Numbered from the stretch's first letter, positions 30,684-38,209 are shown. The stretch is DNA of 38,211 bases from HGM13634 sp045537285 (GCA_045537285.1 JAZSPC010000026.1:1-38211), one strand, 5' to 3'. The notes: generated from the letters alone by a model not told the origin. Program-made: numbers and translations.

Positions 30684-32453
30684 ATGAATAAGATAGATTT
30701 AAAAGATACATATTTGAAATTTTTTGAAAGTAAAGGACATAAAATAATACCAAGTGCACCAATAATACCAGAAAATGATCCAACTTGTTTATTCAACACA
30801 GCTGGAATGCAACCATTAGTGCCATATTTAAAAGGACAACTTCATCCAGAGGGTACAAGATTAACAGATGTTCAAAAATGTTTTAGAACAAATGACTTAG
30901 ATGAAGTGGGAGATAAAACACACCATACATTTTTTGAGATGCTTGGAAACTGGTCATTAGGAGATTATTTCAAGAAAGAATCTATAACTTGGAGTTTTGA
31001 GCTATTAACTAAATATTTAAATATTCCAGTAGAAAAACTTGCCGTAACAGTATTTAAAGGAAACGATATAGTTCCAGCAGATACAGAATCAGCAGCTATT
31101 TGGGAAAGTTTAGGAATACCAAAAGAAAAAATAGCTTTTTTAGGTGAAGATGATAACTGGTGGCCTAACATGGAACTTACTGGACCATGTGGACCAGATA
31201 CAGAAATATTCTATTGGAGAAGTAGTGAACCTGTTCCAAGTAATTTTGATACAGAAAATGATAATTGGGTAGAGATTTGGAATAATGTTTTTATGCAATA
31301 TAATCATGAAGCAGATGGAACATTTAATCCATTAAAAAATAAAAATGTTGATACTGGTTTAGGTGTAGAAAGAGTAACTGCAATATTAGAAGGTTACACA
31401 GATAACTACCAATCTTCGATTTGGAAAGATGTAATATTAAAAATAGAAGAAGTATCAGGATTATCATATGAAGACACAAAATATACAGCTAGTATGAGAA
31501 TTATAGCCGACCATATTAGAGCTGTTGTTATGATAGCAGGAGATAATGCGGGAATTAAACCATCTAATAAAGATCAAGGTTATGTTTTAAGAAGATTAAT
31601 TAGAAGAATGATTAGACATGCTAAAAAATTAAATATAGATATATCAAGCAATTGGGAAAAAGAATTAGCAGATATAATCATTAATCAATATAAAGCATAT
31701 TATAATGAAATCGAGAAGAATAAAGAAGTAATATTAGAAGTAATTTCAAGTGAAAAAGTAAAATTCAATAGAACACTAGAAAAAGGTTTAAAAGAATTTG
31801 AAAAAGTAGCTGAAAAAGCAACTAATAAAATAATTGATAAAGACGAAGCATTTAGATTATACGATACATTCGGTTTCCCAATAGAGCTTACACTAGAAAT
31901 GGCAAAAGAATTAGGATATAATGTAGATGTTGAAGGATTTAATAAAAAATTCCAAGAGCATCAAGAAAAATCAAGAGTAGGAGCTGAACAAAAATTTAAA
32001 GGTGGATTAGCATCAACAGGAGAAATAGAAACAAAATACCATACAGCAACACATCTTTTAAATGCAGCATTAAAAGTGATTTTAGGAAATCACGTACATC
32101 AAAAAGGAAGTAATATTACACCAGAAAGAATGAGATTTGACTTCTCACATGATGCAAAAATGACAGATGAAGAAAAACAAAAAGCAGAAGATTTAGTAAA
32201 TGAATATATAAGCCAAGCAATACCAGTAGAAAAAATAGAAATGAATAAAGAAGATGCAATAAAAATGGGCGCAGAGGCTATGTTCATTGAAAAATATGGG
32301 GATGTAGTTACTGTATATAAGATAGGAGATGTATCACTAGAACTTTGTGGTGGACCTCATGTATCAAATACGAGTGAATTGGGTAAATTTAAAATAAAGA
32401 AAGAAGAAGCATCATCAGCAGGGGTAAGAAGAATAAAAGCTATTTTAGAATAG
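30684..32453 (+). CDS. alaS: Alanine--tRNA ligase, minimal form without C-terminal domains
   Basis: 589 residues from ATG 30684 (AAAGGAG upstream), against about 870 in most bacteria. The class II catalytic domain (1-240) has LKFFESKGHKIIPSAPIIP, CFRTNDLDEVGDKTHHTFFEMLGNWS and GCxD-like GLGVERVTAILEGYTD motifs. The tRNA-recognition helical domain follows to about 430. The editing site is present: HTATH near 453-457 and CGGPHVSNTSELG with C555 and H559. The beta-barrel normally between the helical and editing domains is reduced to about 20 residues, and the DHHA1/C-Ala region is entirely missing. The stop is followed 9 bases later by the HIT gene, so this is not a window or frameshift artefact. 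Confidence 0.95.
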   Translation: MNKIDLKDTYLKFFESKGHKIIPSAPIIPENDPTCLFNTAGMQPLVPYLKGQLHPEGTRLTDVQKCFRTNDLDEVGDKTHHTFFEMLGNWSLGDYFKKESITWSFELLTKYLNIPVEKLAVTVFKGNDIVPADTESAAIWESLGIPKEKIAFLGEDDNWWPNMELTGPCGPDTEIFYWRSSEPVPSNFDTENDNWVEIWNNVFMQYNHEADGTFNPLKNKNVDTGLGVERVTAILEGYTDNYQSSIWKDVILKIEEVSGLSYEDTKYTASMRIIADHIRAVVMIAGDNAGIKPSNKDQGYVLRRLIRRMIRHAKKLNIDISSNWEKELADIIINQYKAYYNEIEKNKEVILEVISSEKVKFNRTLEKGLKEFEKVAEKATNKIIDKDEAFRLYDTFGFPIELTLEMAKELGYNVDVEGFNKKFQEHQEKSRVGAEQKFKGGLASTGEIETKYHTATHLLNAALKVILGNHVHQKGSNITPERMRFDFSHDAKMTDEEKQKAEDLVNEYISQAIPVEKIEMNKEDAIKMGAEAMFIEKYGDVVTVYKIGDVSLELCGGPHVSNTSELGKFKIKKEEASSAGVRRIKAILE

Positions 32454-32462
32454 GAGACAAAT

Positions 32463-32801
32463 ATGGACAATTGTTTGTTTTGTAAAATAATTAAAGGGGA
32501 AATTCCTTCAAATAAAGTATATGAAGATGATGAAATATTGGCGTTTAAAGATATTAATCCGCAAGCGCCAGTTCATATATTAGTAATTCCTAAAAAACAT
32601 ATATCTTGTGCAAAAGATATAAAGCCAGAAGATGAAGCTTTAATTGGTAAAATGTTTACAGTTATAAATAAAATAGCAACAGATTTAAAACTAGATAATG
32701 GTTTTAGAATAGTAAATAACTGTGGTGAAGATGGAGGACAAGAAGTTATGCATTTACATTTTCATCTATTAGGTGGTAAAAAATTAGGTTTAGGTGCTTA
32801 A
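32463..32801 (+). CDS. HIT-family nucleotide hydrolase
   Basis: 112 residues. Starts NCLFCKIIKGEIPSNKVYEDDEILAFKDINPQAPVHILVIPKKHI, the usual HINT-type layout, and carries the histidine triad MHLHFHLLGG near the C-terminus, with the middle of the three His as the nucleophile by family knowledge. HINT proteins hydrolyse nucleoside phosphoramidates, including aminoacyl-adenylates, which makes the position directly behind alaS reasonable. Two N-terminal Cys (C4, C7) could bind metal. Confidence 0.93.
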   Translation: MDNCLFCKIIKGEIPSNKVYEDDEILAFKDINPQAPVHILVIPKKHISCAKDIKPEDEALIGKMFTVINKIATDLKLDNGFRIVNNCGEDGGQEVMHLHFHLLGGKKLGLGA

Positions 32802-32833
32802 AAAAGTATAAATAGTACTTAGGAGGAAAGAAT

Positions 32834-33421
32834 ATGTTTAATAGAAGCAAATATAGTAAATTGCTTAAAATAGTATTAATAATATTAGTAATAGCTATTA
32901 TTGGTTTAATTGGTTTTGTGGGATATAGAATGTATAACTCATACTATATTTCTACTGGTGCAGTAGAAGCTGTTTCTAAATTTGAACAAGCAATACAAAC
33001 AGGAACTAATATTACTACTAAATATAAAGAATTTACTGTAATTGGAACTATTCAAATTCCTAAGATAGATTTAAAATATCCAGTATTAGAAGAAAATAAT
33101 AAAAAAGCATTAGAAACAGCGCCTGTATTAATGTATACCTCACAAGGTCTAAACAATTCTGGGAATTCTGTAATAGCTGGGCATAATTATAGGAACGGAA
33201 CAATGTTTTCAAACTTAAACAAATTATCTAATGGAGATTATATATATATAACAGATAATACAGGAAGAAATTTAAAATATAAAATATATAATATATATGA
33301 AGATAATACAAATGAAAACACTTATATAACTAGAAATACAGAAGGAAAGAAAGAAATTACATTATCAACATACAATGATGAAAATAAGGCTAAAACAATA
33401 ATTTTTGCAAGAGAAGTTTAA
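32834..33421 (+). CDS. Sortase-fold protein lacking catalytic Cys and Arg (pseudosortase)
   Basis: 195 residues with one N-terminal membrane helix (about 11-32). Sortase fold marks: IGTIQIPKIDLKYPVLE (70-86), VIAGHNYRNGTMFSNLNKL with H117, and a final EITLSTYNDENKAKTIIFAR. In active sortases the last motif reads TLxTC followed by an Arg. Here TLST is followed directly by YN, and the protein has no Cys anywhere. Against the sortase at 37640-38209 (TLITCYN...SKRLII), the Cys codon is exactly missing and the Arg position is Lys187. With two of three catalytic residues lost, it probably cannot transpeptidate. It is the third gene after alaS and HIT, with strong RBS AGGAGG. Confidence 0.85.
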   Translation: MFNRSKYSKLLKIVLIILVIAIIGLIGFVGYRMYNSYYISTGAVEAVSKFEQAIQTGTNITTKYKEFTVIGTIQIPKIDLKYPVLEENNKKALETAPVLMYTSQGLNNSGNSVIAGHNYRNGTMFSNLNKLSNGDYIYITDNTGRNLKYKIYNIYEDNTNENTYITRNTEGKKEITLSTYNDENKAKTIIFAREV

Positions 33422-33447
33422 TAAATTGAAAAAAACATGAAAATCAC

Positions 33448-33477
33448 TTGACAAAAACATATAAAATAGTTTAAAAT
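33448..33477 (+). promoter_or_regulatory. Promoter of the tRNA-His/tRNA-Gln unit
   Basis: -35 TTGACA (33448-33453), 18-base spacer, -10 TAAAAT (33472-33477), about 30 bases ahead of the first tRNA. Confidence 0.75.
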
Positions 33478-33511
33478 ATTAATTGCGTTGTAAATATTAT
33501 AACCATGCAAT

Positions 33512-33589
33512 GGTGGATGTGGCGTAGTTGGTTAACGCGCCAGTTTGTGGCACTGGAGATCGTGGGTTCGAGTCCCATCTTCCACCCCA
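33512..33589 (+). tRNA. tRNA-His (GTG)
   Basis: Anticodon loop TTGTGGC (33545-33551) with anticodon GTG at 33547-33549, closed by CCAGT/ACTGG. The T arm reads GTGGG-TTCGAGT-CCCAT. The acceptor GTGGATG pairs with CTTCCAC, with one U-U mismatch at position 6. The extra 5' G expected of tRNA-His is at 33512 opposite C33586, and CCA is encoded (33587-33589). Confidence 0.95.
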
Positions 33590-33601
33590 TTAATTAAATA
33601 T

Positions 33602-33676
33602 TGGGCTGTAGCCAAGCGGTAAGGCAGTAGACTTTGACTCTACCATGCGCTAGTTCGAATCTAGCCAGCCCAGCCA
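33602..33676 (+). tRNA. tRNA-Gln (TTG)
   Basis: Acceptor TGGGCTG (33602-33608) pairs with CAGCCCA (33666-33672); discriminator G and encoded CCA follow (33674-33676). Anticodon loop CTTTGAC (33632-33638) with anticodon TTG at 33634-33636. T arm GCTAG-TTCGAAT-CTAGC. It lies 12 bases after tRNA-His. Confidence 0.96.
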
Positions 33677-33692
33677 GAGTCGTTAAGACGGG

Positions 33693-33719
33693 AAAGTACT
33701 GGAAACAGTGCTTTTTTTA
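33693..33719 (+). terminator. Terminator of the tRNA unit
   Basis: AAAGTACTG (33693-33701), GAAA tetraloop, CAGTGCTTT (33706-33714) with one G-U, then a T run. Confidence 0.85.
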
Positions 33720-33784
33720 TTTTTCAAAACAAAAAGTCCAGTAGTAGAAAAAATAATATTAAAGAAGTAAAAATGATATAAAAT

Positions 33785-33813
33785 TTGATAATATTTAATG
33801 TTTATGATAATAT
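33785..33813 (+). promoter_or_regulatory. Putative promoter of the OB/PASTA-like membrane protein gene
   Basis: -35 TTGATA (33785-33790), 17-base spacer, -10 TAATAT (33808-33813). Confidence 0.5.
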
Positions 33814-33837
33814 AGAAACATAAGGGGGGAATAAATT

Positions 33838-35013
33838 GTGGTAGAAAATGAAAAAGGTTCTGTATTAAAAACTATTGGAATAGTTGTCTGTATATTTATA
33901 GCAATTCTTTTTGGGATATTAATTGGTTCGAGTAATAATGAGAACAATGATACAAACCATATGGAAGAATATAATGTTTTTAACCAAATAGAAGAAAATT
34001 TGAATATTGGCTTAGAAAATAATGTAGTTGTAGAAAATGAAGCAGATAAAAACAATCAAAATGAAATAAAAGTTCATTATGAAGATGATAAAAGTTTTGA
34101 AACAGATTTAAATAATGGAGTTGATGTAAAAGGAAAGATTGTAAAATTCGTAGTAATAAAATATGCACCAGATTCATTATTAGGATATAATTCACATGCA
34201 GGAGAACATCTGAATTTTATTTCAAAGAATGATTTGAAATTAAAGAGTAATGACATAGTTGTCGCAAAAGTTATTTCTACATCTAAGTTTTTAGGTTCAT
34301 GGATGATAGAATTTGAAGAGATAGAAATTATTAGAAATGAAGTAGAAAATGCAGATAAAGTTGAGAATACAGAGGAAGTTGAAACAACAGAAAAAAACGA
34401 AAACACAGAGAAGAATGAAACAACAGAAAAAGTTGAAAAAATAGAAAAAATAAAACCACCAATGAGTTCTGCTAGTGCCTGGAAATCAGATTATAGAGAA
34501 GTTGAAAAGAAATTTAAAGATGCAGGCTTTACAAATGTAAGCATTAAAAAGATAGAAGATGCTAAACCGGATGGAATATGGGTAAAAGCGGGACAAGTAA
34601 AAGATGTATATATCGGTGGGGATTCTAGTTTTTATTCAGATGATGAGTTTGATAAGAAAGCAGAAGTTGTTATTGAATATCATACATATCCTTCTGTAAA
34701 ATATACAAAGGTAAGTGCTAAAACATTGATTAACGATTTAGAAAAAAATGCAGCAACTGCAAAAGAAAAATACTTAGATGAATATTTAGAAATATCAGGA
34801 GTTGTAAGAAATATTGATGCTGATTTAGATTATATTACAATTAGTTCAAATTCAACAGAGTGGGAAACGATACAGTGTTATATCAATAATGCGGATACTG
34901 AAAAAAAGGTTAAAAAAATTAGTAAAGGGGATAAAATTGTAGTAAGAGGTCAAGTTAGCCGTGTAGGTGAAATTTTAGGATATTCTCTTTATATAACTGA
35001 AATTGTAAAATAA
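33838..35013 (+). CDS. Membrane-anchored protein with PASTA-like and tRNA_anti-like (OB) domains
   Basis: 391 residues from GTG 33838, with AAGGGGGGA at 33822-33830. One N-terminal membrane helix (about 10-30), an acidic Asn/Glu stretch, a first beta-rich OB-like domain (about 95-165), a Glu/Thr/Lys low-complexity linker (about 168-205), a PASTA-like segment (about 216-285: YREVEKKFKDAGFTNVSIKK and so on), then a C-terminal domain (292-391) opening VSAKTLINDLEKNAATAKEKY and LEISGVVRNIDAD, the hallmark of the tRNA_anti-like OB family. These domains usually lie outside the membrane in Firmicutes; the binding target is unknown. Probably monocistronic, closed at 35083-35118. Confidence 0.75.
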   Translation: MVENEKGSVLKTIGIVVCIFIAILFGILIGSSNNENNDTNHMEEYNVFNQIEENLNIGLENNVVVENEADKNNQNEIKVHYEDDKSFETDLNNGVDVKGKIVKFVVIKYAPDSLLGYNSHAGEHLNFISKNDLKLKSNDIVVAKVISTSKFLGSWMIEFEEIEIIRNEVENADKVENTEEVETTEKNENTEKNETTEKVEKIEKIKPPMSSASAWKSDYREVEKKFKDAGFTNVSIKKIEDAKPDGIWVKAGQVKDVYIGGDSSFYSDDEFDKKAEVVIEYHTYPSVKYTKVSAKTLINDLEKNAATAKEKYLDEYLEISGVVRNIDADLDYITISSNSTEWETIQCYINNADTEKKVKKISKGDKIVVRGQVSRVGEILGYSLYITEIVK

Positions 35014-35028
35014 TAATTTATGATATAG

Positions 35029-35047
35029 ATGTTGCCGAAAGCAACAT
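35029..35047 (+). other. Small hairpin after the OB/PASTA-like gene
   Basis: ATGTTGC (35029-35035), loop CGAAA, GCAACAT (35041-35047). No T run follows; possibly an RNA end-protecting stem. Confidence 0.45.
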
Positions 35048-35082
35048 TTAACAAAATTAAATAAGAATAAAGAATAATACAA

Positions 35083-35118
35083 AAAAAGTAGATAATTATT
35101 TCTAATTATCTACTTTTT
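35083..35118. terminator. Bidirectional terminator
   Basis: AAAAAGTAGATAATTA (35083-35098), TTTC, TAATTATCTACTTTTT (35103-35118): a 16-bp perfect stem between converging genes. Confidence 0.93.
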
Positions 35119-35123
35119 GTTTT

Positions 35124-35339
35124 TTATAATGTTCCAGTTGAATAGAATGCCCAAAGCACTCCGATTATTCCTAGAATTATTCCAGATATTGCACTAGATT
35201 TCTTTTCTTCCTCTTTTGATATACCTATAATACCTAATATAATACTAGCTATACCAAATATAAAAGGTAGAACAAAAATTGAAACTAAACCACATATTAA
35301 ACTTGCAGTCGAATTTGCATTGCTGTTATTGTTATTCAT
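35124..35339 (-). CDS. DUF4190-like small membrane protein
   Basis: 71 residues: an Asn/Ser-rich N-terminus, then two hydrophobic helices (about 11-37 and 48-67) separated by ISKEEEKKSSAISG. The layout ASLICGLVSIF...GIASIILGIIGISK...AISGIILGIIGVLWA is that of DUF4190. Function unknown. RBS GGAGGTAATT. It is the second gene of a reverse pair with 35380-35886. Confidence 0.75.
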   Translation of the reverse strand: MNNNNSNANSTASLICGLVSIFVLPFIFGIASIILGIIGISKEEEKKSSAISGIILGIIGVLWAFYSTGTL

Positions 35340-35379
35340 ATCTAATTACCTCCTTTTTATTAAGTATTAGGTTAAATAT

Positions 35380-35886
35380 TTAATTTCTTATATCTATATA
35401 CAAGGCATTTATTAATGGAATAGATATTTGTGCACCCATAACAGATTCATAACTATATATTCCTGCGAATGAGCCATAAAGTGTTATAATATCATCTTCT
35501 AGGATTCTACTTTCTGTACTACTAGAATATTGATATGTTACATACATAGTGTCCTCGTAATATGTTTCGTTTAAGTATTCATATCTTTTTGGAGTTACAT
35601 TAACTCTTAGATCTATTTTGTTATTAGGTCCATTTAAAACTTGAATAACTTCACCTGTAAAAGTATAATTTCTACCTATGTATGAATTAGGATTTCTGGC
35701 TAAAGATTTATAATCAATAGTTGTACATTTTGGAATATAAGATGCGCGAGATTCTTTACGTTTAGATGATACTCTTCCATCATCGCTACTATTATTATCT
35801 CCACCGCTGATTATAATAAAAAATAGAATTATTGCGCCAAGAATTAATACTAGCTTTGTTAATGTTACACCTCTTTGATTTTTCAC
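35380..35886 (-). CDS. Membrane-anchored OB-like protein with prepilin-like N-terminus
   Basis: 168 residues from GTG 35886-35884 (AGAGGTGA upstream). The N-terminus RGVTLTKLVLILGAIILFF looks like a type IV prepilin cleavage site, but position +5 is Lys instead of Glu. A Ser/Arg/Lys linker follows, then a beta-rich domain (about 52-168: YKSLARNPNSYIGRNYTFTGEVIQVL...) resembling OB-type extracellular domains. I see no pilus genes nearby, so it is more likely a simple membrane-anchored envelope protein. It pairs with the DUF4190-like gene 41 bases downstream. Confidence 0.65.
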   Translation of the reverse strand: MKNQRGVTLTKLVLILGAIILFFIIISGGDNNSSDDGRVSSKRKESRASYIPKCTTIDYKSLARNPNSYIGRNYTFTGEVIQVLNGPNNKIDLRVNVTPKRYEYLNETYYEDTMYVTYQYSSSTESRILEDDIITLYGSFAGIYSYESVMGAQISIPLINALYIDIRN

Positions 35887-36061
35887 AAATAATCACCTCT
35901 TTTCTTTTGTGTATTTTATATTTGATTCTATGCTATCATAATATGACAAACTTTTCAATAATTTTGATAATATTTTTATTAATGTATGCAAATTAAATAA
36001 AATTGAATCTGTATAAAAAGAAAAATAAATTGTTTTGACGGATTGTGAAGATTTGTTTTTC

Positions 36062-36090
36062 TTGCTTTATTTACAAAAACATGTTATAAT
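36062..36090 (+). promoter_or_regulatory. Sigma-A promoter of small cassette gene 4
   Basis: -35 TTGCTT (36062-36067), 17-base spacer, -10 TATAAT (36085-36090). The rest of the 35887-36061 gap shows no other gene. Confidence 0.75.
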
Positions 36091-36124
36091 AACTTGATAC
36101 AAATAAATATTTGGAGGTATTAAA

Positions 36125-36343
36125 ATGTTAGGTGGGTCTAATGAATTAACTTGGAAACGGTTTTTGTCAGAACATCCAAAATTAAGAGAATTGGCAATTA
36201 AAGCTGGTGTGGAGGATAATCCACAACGTGCTTATGAGCTTAATTCTGCATATTCTTTAAATTGCGGAGAGGGAATCATTAAATCTGAGGCAGAAAGAGA
36301 ATTTGCAATCTATATGTATTGCAGAGAATATGAAAATGAATAA
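36125..36343 (+). CDS. Small orphan cassette protein 4, unknown function
   Basis: 72 residues from ATG 36125, preceded by TTGGAGG. Helical and soluble by composition (LTWKRFLSEHPKLRELAIKAGVE; SEAEREFAIYMYCREYENE). No family recognised. Codons such as CGG, CGT and GGC-like usage are less AT-biased than in neighbours. Monocistronic, with consensus promoter and terminator, like the small genes at 5513, 5995 and 8883. Confidence 0.7.
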   Translation: MLGGSNELTWKRFLSEHPKLRELAIKAGVEDNPQRAYELNSAYSLNCGEGIIKSEAEREFAIYMYCREYENE

Positions 36344-36356
36344 ACTAACAACAAAG

Positions 36357-36382
36357 AAGACTAGTAAGTACTAGTCTTTTTT
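36357..36382 (+). terminator. Intrinsic terminator of cassette gene 4
   Basis: AAGACTAGTA (36357-36366), AG, TACTAGTCTT (36369-36378), then TTTT. The innermost pairs must open to form a loop. Confidence 0.85.
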
Positions 36383-36405
36383 GTATGAGAAAAATCGACA
36401 AATAT

Positions 36406-36434
36406 TTGCAAAATATAACAATATATAATATAAT
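36406..36434 (+). promoter_or_regulatory. Sigma-A promoter of the YwaF-type gene
   Basis: -35 TTGCAA (36406-36411), 17-base spacer, -10 TATAAT (36429-36434). The predicted start leaves a leader of only about 9-10 bases that is essentially the RBS GGGTGATG. Confidence 0.75.
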
Positions 36435-36449
36435 CATCTGGGTGATGTT

Positions 36450-37307
36450 ATGAATAGTTTTGAAAAAATATTATATATTTTACAAGCTCCAATGAAAACA
36501 CCAAAACCTTATGGTTGGTTTCATTGGATATGGATAGGTTTGGTAATTATTTCATTGCTATTATTATTTTTATTAAGAAAAAAATATAGTAATAAACAAT
36601 TGAAAATTGTTTTAGGAGTTTATGGGATAGTTGCATTAATACTTGAATTAACAAAACAAATAATGTGGTCATTTAATTATGATGTAGCAACTAATGTTGT
36701 TACTTGGGATTATCAATGGTATGCAGCACCATTTCAATTATGTACAACTCCAATATTTGCCTCAATAATTTGTTTATTCTTAAAAGAAGGTAAAATAAGA
36801 ACTTCATTTTTAGCATATATGGCATTTATAACAATATTAGGAAGTTTTATGACAATGATAATACCTGATAGTTGTTTTACAAAAGATATATTGATAAATA
36901 TTCATACTATGTGGCTACATTGTGGAAGTCTTGTAGTATCAGTTTATTTAATAATGAGTGGAGCAATTGAGGTTAATAAAGAAAATCTTAAAAATGCATT
37001 TAAAATATTTTTAATTTTTGTTTTAATTGCAGAAATTTTAAATATTGGAATATATAATTGGGGAATATTAAATGGTGAAACTTTTAATATGTTTTATATA
37101 AGTCCATATTTTACAAGCACATTACCAGTATTTGATGTAATACAACAAAATGTACCATTTTTATTGTTTTTATTGATATATATAGTTGCAATATTCTTAG
37201 GTTCATTGATTGTATATCTTATTTCATATTTATTTAAAGGTAAGAAAGACAAAAAAGAAATAAAAAAATCTAAAAAAGTATTGCAAAAAGAAAAAATTAA
37301 TGTATAA
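36450..37307 (+). CDS. YwaF / TIGR02206-type multi-pass membrane protein
   Basis: 285 residues with about seven hydrophobic helices and a Lys-rich cytosolic tail (about 262-285). Conserved features of the YwaF family are FHWIWIGLVI near the start, WQYAAPFQLC-like WYAAPFQLCTTPIF near 92-105 and IHTMWLHCGSLVVSVYLI near 150-167. Function is unknown. The LPQTG gene starts 47 bases downstream but has its own promoter overlapping this gene's stop. Confidence 0.8.
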   Translation: MNSFEKILYILQAPMKTPKPYGWFHWIWIGLVIISLLLLFLLRKKYSNKQLKIVLGVYGIVALILELTKQIMWSFNYDVATNVVTWDYQWYAAPFQLCTTPIFASIICLFLKEGKIRTSFLAYMAFITILGSFMTMIIPDSCFTKDILINIHTMWLHCGSLVVSVYLIMSGAIEVNKENLKNAFKIFLIFVLIAEILNIGIYNWGILNGETFNMFYISPYFTSTLPVFDVIQQNVPFLLFLLIYIVAIFLGSLIVYLISYLFKGKKDKKEIKKSKKVLQKEKINV

Positions 37308-37308
37308 T
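37281..37308 (+). promoter_or_regulatory. Promoter of the LPQTG gene
   Basis: -35 TTGCAA (37281-37286), 16-base spacer, -10 TATAAT (37303-37308). It lies within the last codons of the upstream gene. Confidence 0.6.
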
Positions 37309-37354
37309 AAATTATGAACGTAAGATAATATATATAAAGAAAAGGAGAATTCAT

Positions 37355-37612
37355 ATGAAAAAATTAGTTAGTTTAATAGTATTAAGTATAATGATAATTA
37401 TGTTATCTGTTAATGTATTTGCAACAGATGTTTTAGGAGGAAGTGGAGCTACAACAATAACAGGAAATCAATATGAAGATGCACAACAAAATAATACAAC
37501 AACTTTACCACAAACAGGTTCAGGTGATTTAGGATTAGGTGTTTTATTAGTAGTATGTGCTGCATCAGCTATATTTGCATATAAAAAAGTAAGTGATTAT
37601 AGAGGAATATAA
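37355..37612 (+). CDS. Tiny LPQTG cell-wall anchored protein
   Basis: 85 residues: signal peptide 1-23 (cleavage after VFA), a mature part rich in G, T, N and Q, the sortase motif LPQTG at 51-55, a hydrophobic helix (about 59-75) and a basic tail (KKVSDYRG). After signal and sortase cleavage only about 31 residues would remain on the wall. RBS AAAAGGAG. A sortase gene lies directly downstream on the opposite strand, sharing a terminator, and is the likely processing enzyme. Confidence 0.85.
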   Translation: MKKLVSLIVLSIMIIMLSVNVFATDVLGGSGATTITGNQYEDAQQNNTTTLPQTGSGDLGLGVLLVVCAASAIFAYKKVSDYRGI

Positions 37613-37628
37613 TTTAAGTATAAATATT

Positions 37629-37657
37629 AAATGGAAGGATTACAATCCTTCCATTTT
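37629..37657. terminator. Bidirectional terminator between LPQTG and sortase genes
   Basis: AAATGGAAGGATT (37629-37641), AC, AATCCTTCCATTT (37644-37656), then TT. It overlaps the sortase stop codon at 37640-37642. Confidence 0.85.
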
Positions 37658-38209
37658 TGCTTTTATTATTAATCTTTTAGAATTATCAATGTTATAACAG
37701 GTTATAAGAGTTGCCTCAATACTTTTTGTTTCTTTTATACAATTCAAATTTTCTTCTTTGACTACAATTTTTTTATATATAACATATTTTAATGTAGTAT
37801 TATTTAAATCTGTAATATAAAAAGAATCTCCGATATTTAATTTGTGCAAATTGCTAAACAGAGTATTGTTTTTATAATTATGCCCAGCAATACACAGATT
37901 TCCTATTCTGTTAGGTAATGGACCAGAAAATCTACATACTGAAACTTTTAATAAATCTTCATTAGTGTTTTCTATAATAGGATAATAAACATTTATCTTT
38001 GGAATTTCAATAGAGCCAATTATAGACATATTATTAGAAAGTTTTAATGATGAATAATTAGAATTTGAAGGAAAAAGTGTACTAATATTATATTTTGTTT
38101 TTAATAAATTTGTTTTTTGTATTTCAGTTATTCTTGAAAAATTTAAATAGAGAAAATAAAACAATAATATTATACAAATACTAATAGAACTAAAAAACAA
38201 ACATAAATA
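37640..38209 (-). CDS. Sortase (5' end beyond the window)
   Basis: At least 186 residues from a TTG at 38200; the frame stays open to the window edge, so the real start may lie outside. N-terminal membrane helix (SISICIILLFYFLYLNF). Sortase motifs: IIGSIEIPKINVYYPIIE, LCIAGHNYKNNTLFSNLHKL with catalytic His (about 107), TLITCYN with catalytic Cys (about 168) and Arg in SKRLII (about 176). The catalytic triad is complete, unlike the homologue at 32834. Sortases cut LPxTG and attach the protein to the wall. The adjacent LPQTG gene is the obvious substrate. Sortase class cannot be fixed from this; a class D-like housekeeping form is possible. Confidence 0.88.
   Translation of the reverse strand, partial: YLCLFFSSISICIILLFYFLYLNFSRITEIQKTNLLKTKYNISTLFPSNSNYSSLKLSNNMSIIGSIEIPKINVYYPIIENTNEDLLKVSVCRFSGPLPNRIGNLCIAGHNYKNNTLFSNLHKLNIGDSFYITDLNNTTLKYVIYKKIVVKEENLNCIKETKSIEATLITCYNIDNSKRLIIKAKMEGL

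Noticed and set aside
33512..33837. tRNA-associated integration site
   Set aside because: No integrase, and no direct repeat of the tRNA 3' ends was seen downstream in the window.
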